Assembly: GCA_029932895.1 (NCBI GenBank)
Contig: JAOZPF010000064.1
Coordinates: forward strand, 4,827-12,428
DNA: 7,602 nucleotides
Direction: 5' to 3'
From: Anaerolineae bacterium
Lineage (GTDB): Bacteria > Chloroflexota > Anaerolineae > B4-G1 > DUEL01
Positions 6,117-7,602 of this stretch are shown here, piece after piece (within the stretch, counting starts at the first letter, position 1; each line of letters begins with the position of its first letter). The notes beneath the pieces were generated by a model. It worked only from the letters and a program-made list of their open reading frames with translations, searched no databases and was not told the DNA's origin. Position numbers and translations under genes: made by a program.

Positions 6117-6734
6117 ATGTGGCGATGGGTGGTTGCACTGGCGACAGGCTATATCCTGGGGTCGGTTCCCGTGGGACTCCTGGTCGTGCGCTGCAAGAAG
6201 GGAGTGGACGTGCGGAGGGTTGGCAGTGGGCGCACGGGAGGAACCAATGTGCTGCGCGCGGCAGGCTGGAAGGCAGCCATCCTGACCGGCGTGCTGGACG
6301 GGGTGAAGGCGGCGCTGGCGGTGTTCCTGACCCGTTGGCTGGGTGGGTCGGACCTGTTGCAGGCTCTTTCCGGTGTGGCGGCGGTGTTGGGCCATGATTG
6401 TTCTCTGTTTCTCCGTTGCCGTGGTGGGGCGGGAACGGCTGCTTCTATTGGCGGGGCGATAGCCCTGTGGCCGCCCAGCGGCCTGATTCTGCTCCCTGTC
6501 CTCTTTGGGGTGGCGCTGCCCACCCGCCATGCCTCTCTTGGCTCGATCGCTGTTGCTCTTTTGATCCCCGTTATCTTTGTCGTGCGGGCCGTGCTGGGGG
6601 CGGGGCCGTGGGGGCACGTGGCCCACGGCGTGCTCACGGCTGTCTTTACCCTCTGGGCGCTGCGGCCCAATATCGGGCGGCTTGTCCACGGTGAGGAGCG
6701 ACAGATTGACCTGGAGGCGGGAGCCAAAGAGTAG
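6117..6734 (+). CDS. plsY: PlsY-family glycerol-3-phosphate acyltransferase (divergent)
   Basis: PlsY is a membrane enzyme that transfers an acyl group from acyl-phosphate to the sn-1 position of glycerol-3-phosphate, the first step of phospholipid synthesis. The 205-residue product matches the family's usual length of about 200. Visible features are the N-terminal helix with GSVPVG (15-20), motif 1 DVRRVGSGRTGGTNVLR (31-47), motif 2 GHDCSLFLRCRGGAGTAAS (92-110), a SLGS segment (140-143), and the C-terminal RPNIGRLVHGEE (183-194). Several hydrophobic segments fit a multi-pass protein. Start ATG 6117 is chosen because GGAGG at 6102-6106 lies 10 nt upstream and the protein then begins exactly at the first membrane helix; ATG 6086 is a weaker alternative. 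Motif 1 has Arg39 where Asn is usual (GSGN), and motif 2 has Ala105 where Lys is usual (GGKG). It may therefore be a paralogue with altered activity. Confidence 0.85.
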   Translation: MWRWVVALATGYILGSVPVGLLVVRCKKGVDVRRVGSGRTGGTNVLRAAGWKAAILTGVLDGVKAALAVFLTRWLGGSDLLQALSGVAAVLGHDCSLFLRCRGGAGTAASIGGAIALWPPSGLILLPVLFGVALPTRHASLGSIAVALLIPVIFVVRAVLGAGPWGHVAHGVLTAVFTLWALRPNIGRLVHGEERQIDLEAGAKE

Positions 6735-6776
6735 GGCGCTGTTATAGAACCGGCAGACTGGCAAAACTGGCCGAAA

Positions 6777-6845
6777 CCTCCGTTCTTTCCTGGCTAAAGC
6801 CTTCGTTTTTTTTCCGGCTAAAGCCTCCGTTTTTTCCGGCTAAAG
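6777..6845. repeat. Three tandem units of 22-24 bp
   Basis: The units are 6777-6799 (23 bp), 6800-6823 (24 bp) and 6824-6845 (22 bp). Each begins CCT(C/T)CGTT, continues with a T-rich tract of variable length, and ends with (T/C)GGCTAAAG. The length differences fall mainly in the T-tract, as expected from slippage. GGCTAAAGCC occurs at every unit junction. Confidence 0.85.
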
Positions 6846-6917
6846 CCTCTACTCCAGCCTCTACTCCAGCCTCTACTCCAGCCTCTACTCCAACCTCTAC
6901 TCCAACCTCCGTTCTAG
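6846..6917. repeat. 12-bp tandem repeat, five units plus a degenerate sixth
   Basis: CCTCTACTCCAG is repeated at 6846, 6858 and 6870. CCTCTACTCCAA follows at 6882 and 6894. The degenerate unit CCTCCGTTCTAG (6906-6917) begins like the longer units upstream, so the two repeat tiers seem related. The A variants cluster at one end, the usual sign of unit duplication. On the - strand one frame would read a repeated G-V-E-A peptide, but no gene there is supported. Confidence 0.9.
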
Positions 6918-6979
6918 CCCCCACCTGCGAAATTGCTGTACCTGCCCCAAACAGGGATACGTCCGAGCTGATCATGCCG

Positions 6980-7008
6980 TTGACGGTTCTGCCAAACAGC
7001 GGTAGAAT
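6980..7008 (+). promoter_or_regulatory. Sigma-70-type promoter for pdxS
   Basis: TTGACG (6980-6985) and TAGAAT (7003-7008) are separated by exactly 17 bp; each hexamer matches consensus at 5/6 positions. The expected transcription start is about 7015, giving a leader of roughly 33 nt before ATG 7048. Confidence 0.75.
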
Positions 7009-7026
7009 ATCCATAGAGAGGACGCA

Positions 7027-7049
7027 ATATCTCCTATGGAGGTTGATAT
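7027..7049 (+). promoter_or_regulatory. Ribosome site of pdxS within a possible hairpin
   Basis: GGAGG (7038-7042) lies 5 nt before ATG 7048. CTCC (7031-7034) can pair with GGAG (7038-7041) around a TAT loop. Alternatively, ATATC (7027-7031) can pair with GATAT (7045-7049), enclosing TCC/GGA and including part of the start codon. Either fold would partly hide the ribosome site. The pairing is short, and regulation through it is only inferred. Confidence 0.45.
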
Positions 7050-7602
7050 GGAAAGGAAAGTTGGTACTGAGCAGGTTAAACGAGGACTGGCGCAGATGCT
7101 CAAGGGCGGCGTGATCATGGACGTCACCACTGCCGAGCAGGCGCGCATCGCTGAGGAGGCTGGGGCATGTGCCGTGATGGCCCTGGAGCGGGTGCCGGCC
7201 GACATCCGCGCCCAGGGCGGCGTGGCCCGTATGGCCGACCCGACCAAGATCACCGAGATCATGGAGGCGGTCTCGATCCCGGTGATGGCCAAATGCCGCA
7301 TCGGCCACTTCGTCGAGGCGCAGATTCTCGAATCGCTGGGAGTGGATTTCATCGACGAGAGCGAAGTGCTCACCCCGGCCGACGAGGAGCACCACATCGA
7401 CAAATGGGGCTTCAAGACCCCCTTCGTCTGCGGCTGTCGCAATCTGGGCGAGGCGTTGCGACGCATTGGAGAGGGGGCGGCCATGATACGCACCAAGGGC
7501 GAGGCCGGCACCGGCAACGTCGTCGAGGCGGTGCGCCACGCCCGGGCCGTGCTGGGCGAGATTCGTCGCTTGACGACGATGGCTCCCGAGGAGATGATGG
7601 CC
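7048..7602 (+). CDS. pdxS: Pyridoxal 5'-phosphate synthase lyase subunit PdxS (3' truncated by window edge)
   Basis: PdxS is the cytoplasmic synthase of the DXP-independent vitamin B6 pathway. It builds PLP from ribose 5-phosphate, glyceraldehyde 3-phosphate and ammonia supplied by the glutaminase PdxT. The frame is open from ATG 7048 to the window end: 185 of about 293 expected codons, so roughly the last third is missing. Near-invariant family segments are present: [17 protein letters not shown] (10-26, with D25), [10 protein letters not shown] (45-54), [16 protein letters not shown] (77-92) with the Schiff-base lysine K82, [13 protein letters not shown] (100-112), [15 protein letters not shown] (126-140) and [12 protein letters not shown] (146-157) with the second catalytic lysine K150. 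The start has GGAGG 5 nt upstream; an in-frame ATG at 7036 overlaps the ribosome site and is unlikely. Whether pdxT follows lies outside the window. Confidence 0.97.
   Translation, partial: MERKVGTEQVKRGLAQMLKGGVIMDVTTAEQARIAEEAGACAVMALERVPADIRAQGGVARMADPTKITEIMEAVSIPVMAKCRIGHFVEAQILESLGVDFIDESEVLTPADEEHHIDKWGFKTPFVCGCRNLGEALRRIGEGAAMIRTKGEAGTGNVVEAVRHARAVLGEIRRLTTMAPEEMMA

Larger units (their letters stand above)
6735..7047. other. Intergenic region of 313 bp with tandem repeats and the pdxS promoter
   Basis: No gene is supported here on either strand. From left to right it holds a short unique segment (6735-6776), the two-tier tandem repeat (6777-6917), a unique segment, the promoter (6980-7008) and the short pdxS leader. 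Long T-tracts (T8 at 6806-6813, T6 at 6830-6835) each follow a weak GGCT-AA-AGCC stem and could give some termination after plsY. The 4-bp stems are too weak to call a terminator. Confidence 0.7.

Noticed and set aside
5516..6397. 293-codon + strand frame overlapping two genes
   Set aside because: It is out of frame with both the small membrane protein and plsY, and is full of R, W, C and G residues with no ribosome site or domain.
5757..6764. 335-codon open frame on the - strand
   Set aside because: It lies opposite plsY and the hairpin region. Its translation is rich in R, P, H, Q and G, with no recognisable fold, typical of a shadow frame.
6792..6813. Intrinsic terminator after plsY (GGCT-AA-AGCC then T8)
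   Set aside because: The stem is only 4 bp with a 2-nt loop and sits inside the tandem repeat, so it is described there rather than called.
6742..7539. - strand frame with a repeated GVEA peptide
   Set aside because: Most of it is antisense to pdxS. The peptide repeat is simply the 12-bp minisatellite read in frame.

Overview
The window is GC-rich bacterial DNA (roughly 60% G+C, with strong G/C preference at third codon positions). It uses TTG and ATG starts and has clear Shine-Dalgarno sites before several genes. The style of the genes (multi-REC hybrid kinases, a kinase ATP lid of the SSKTAFKGGGLGLGL type, a divergent PlsY paralogue, PdxS) resembles Chloroflexota. That assignment is an inference from family resemblance; there is no rRNA or other marker here to confirm it.

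Region 1 (1-4379, + strand) is a tight three-gene signalling operon. It holds the 3' part of a hybrid histidine kinase with two C-terminal receiver (REC) domains, then a gene fusing a complete threonine-synthase-like PLP enzyme to a REC domain, then a REC-HisKA-HATPase kinase. Gaps are 12 bp and then an 8-bp overlap. The visible operon has four REC domains and two kinase modules but no DNA-binding output domain. The only non-signalling domain is the PLP enzyme, so the circuit may control, or be controlled by, an amino-acid-metabolising enzyme directly. This is the most unusual item in the window.

Region 2 (4340-5790) holds an EamA/DMT-family membrane transporter on the - strand, whose 3' end overlaps the kinase gene by 40 bp. 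Divergent from it is a small single-pass membrane protein of unknown function on the + strand. A good sigma-70-type promoter lies across the transporter start codon and would place transcription start at or next to the small gene's ATG, predicting a leaderless mRNA.

Region 3 (5791-6734) has about 326 bp without a convincing gene, including a cluster of three adjacent hairpins that looks like a dispersed palindromic repeat. A PlsY-family glycerol-3-phosphate acyltransferase gene follows, with substitutions at two usually conserved motif positions.

Region 4 (6735-7602) has a 313-bp intergenic stretch with a two-tier tandem repeat (three 22-24-bp units, then five 12-bp units plus a degenerate sixth). 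A strong sigma-70-type promoter and the first 185 codons of pdxS (PLP synthase lyase subunit) follow, and the window cuts off pdxS. PdxS makes the cofactor needed by the PLP-REC fusion, but the two genes are 4 kb apart and not co-transcribed, so any link is speculative.
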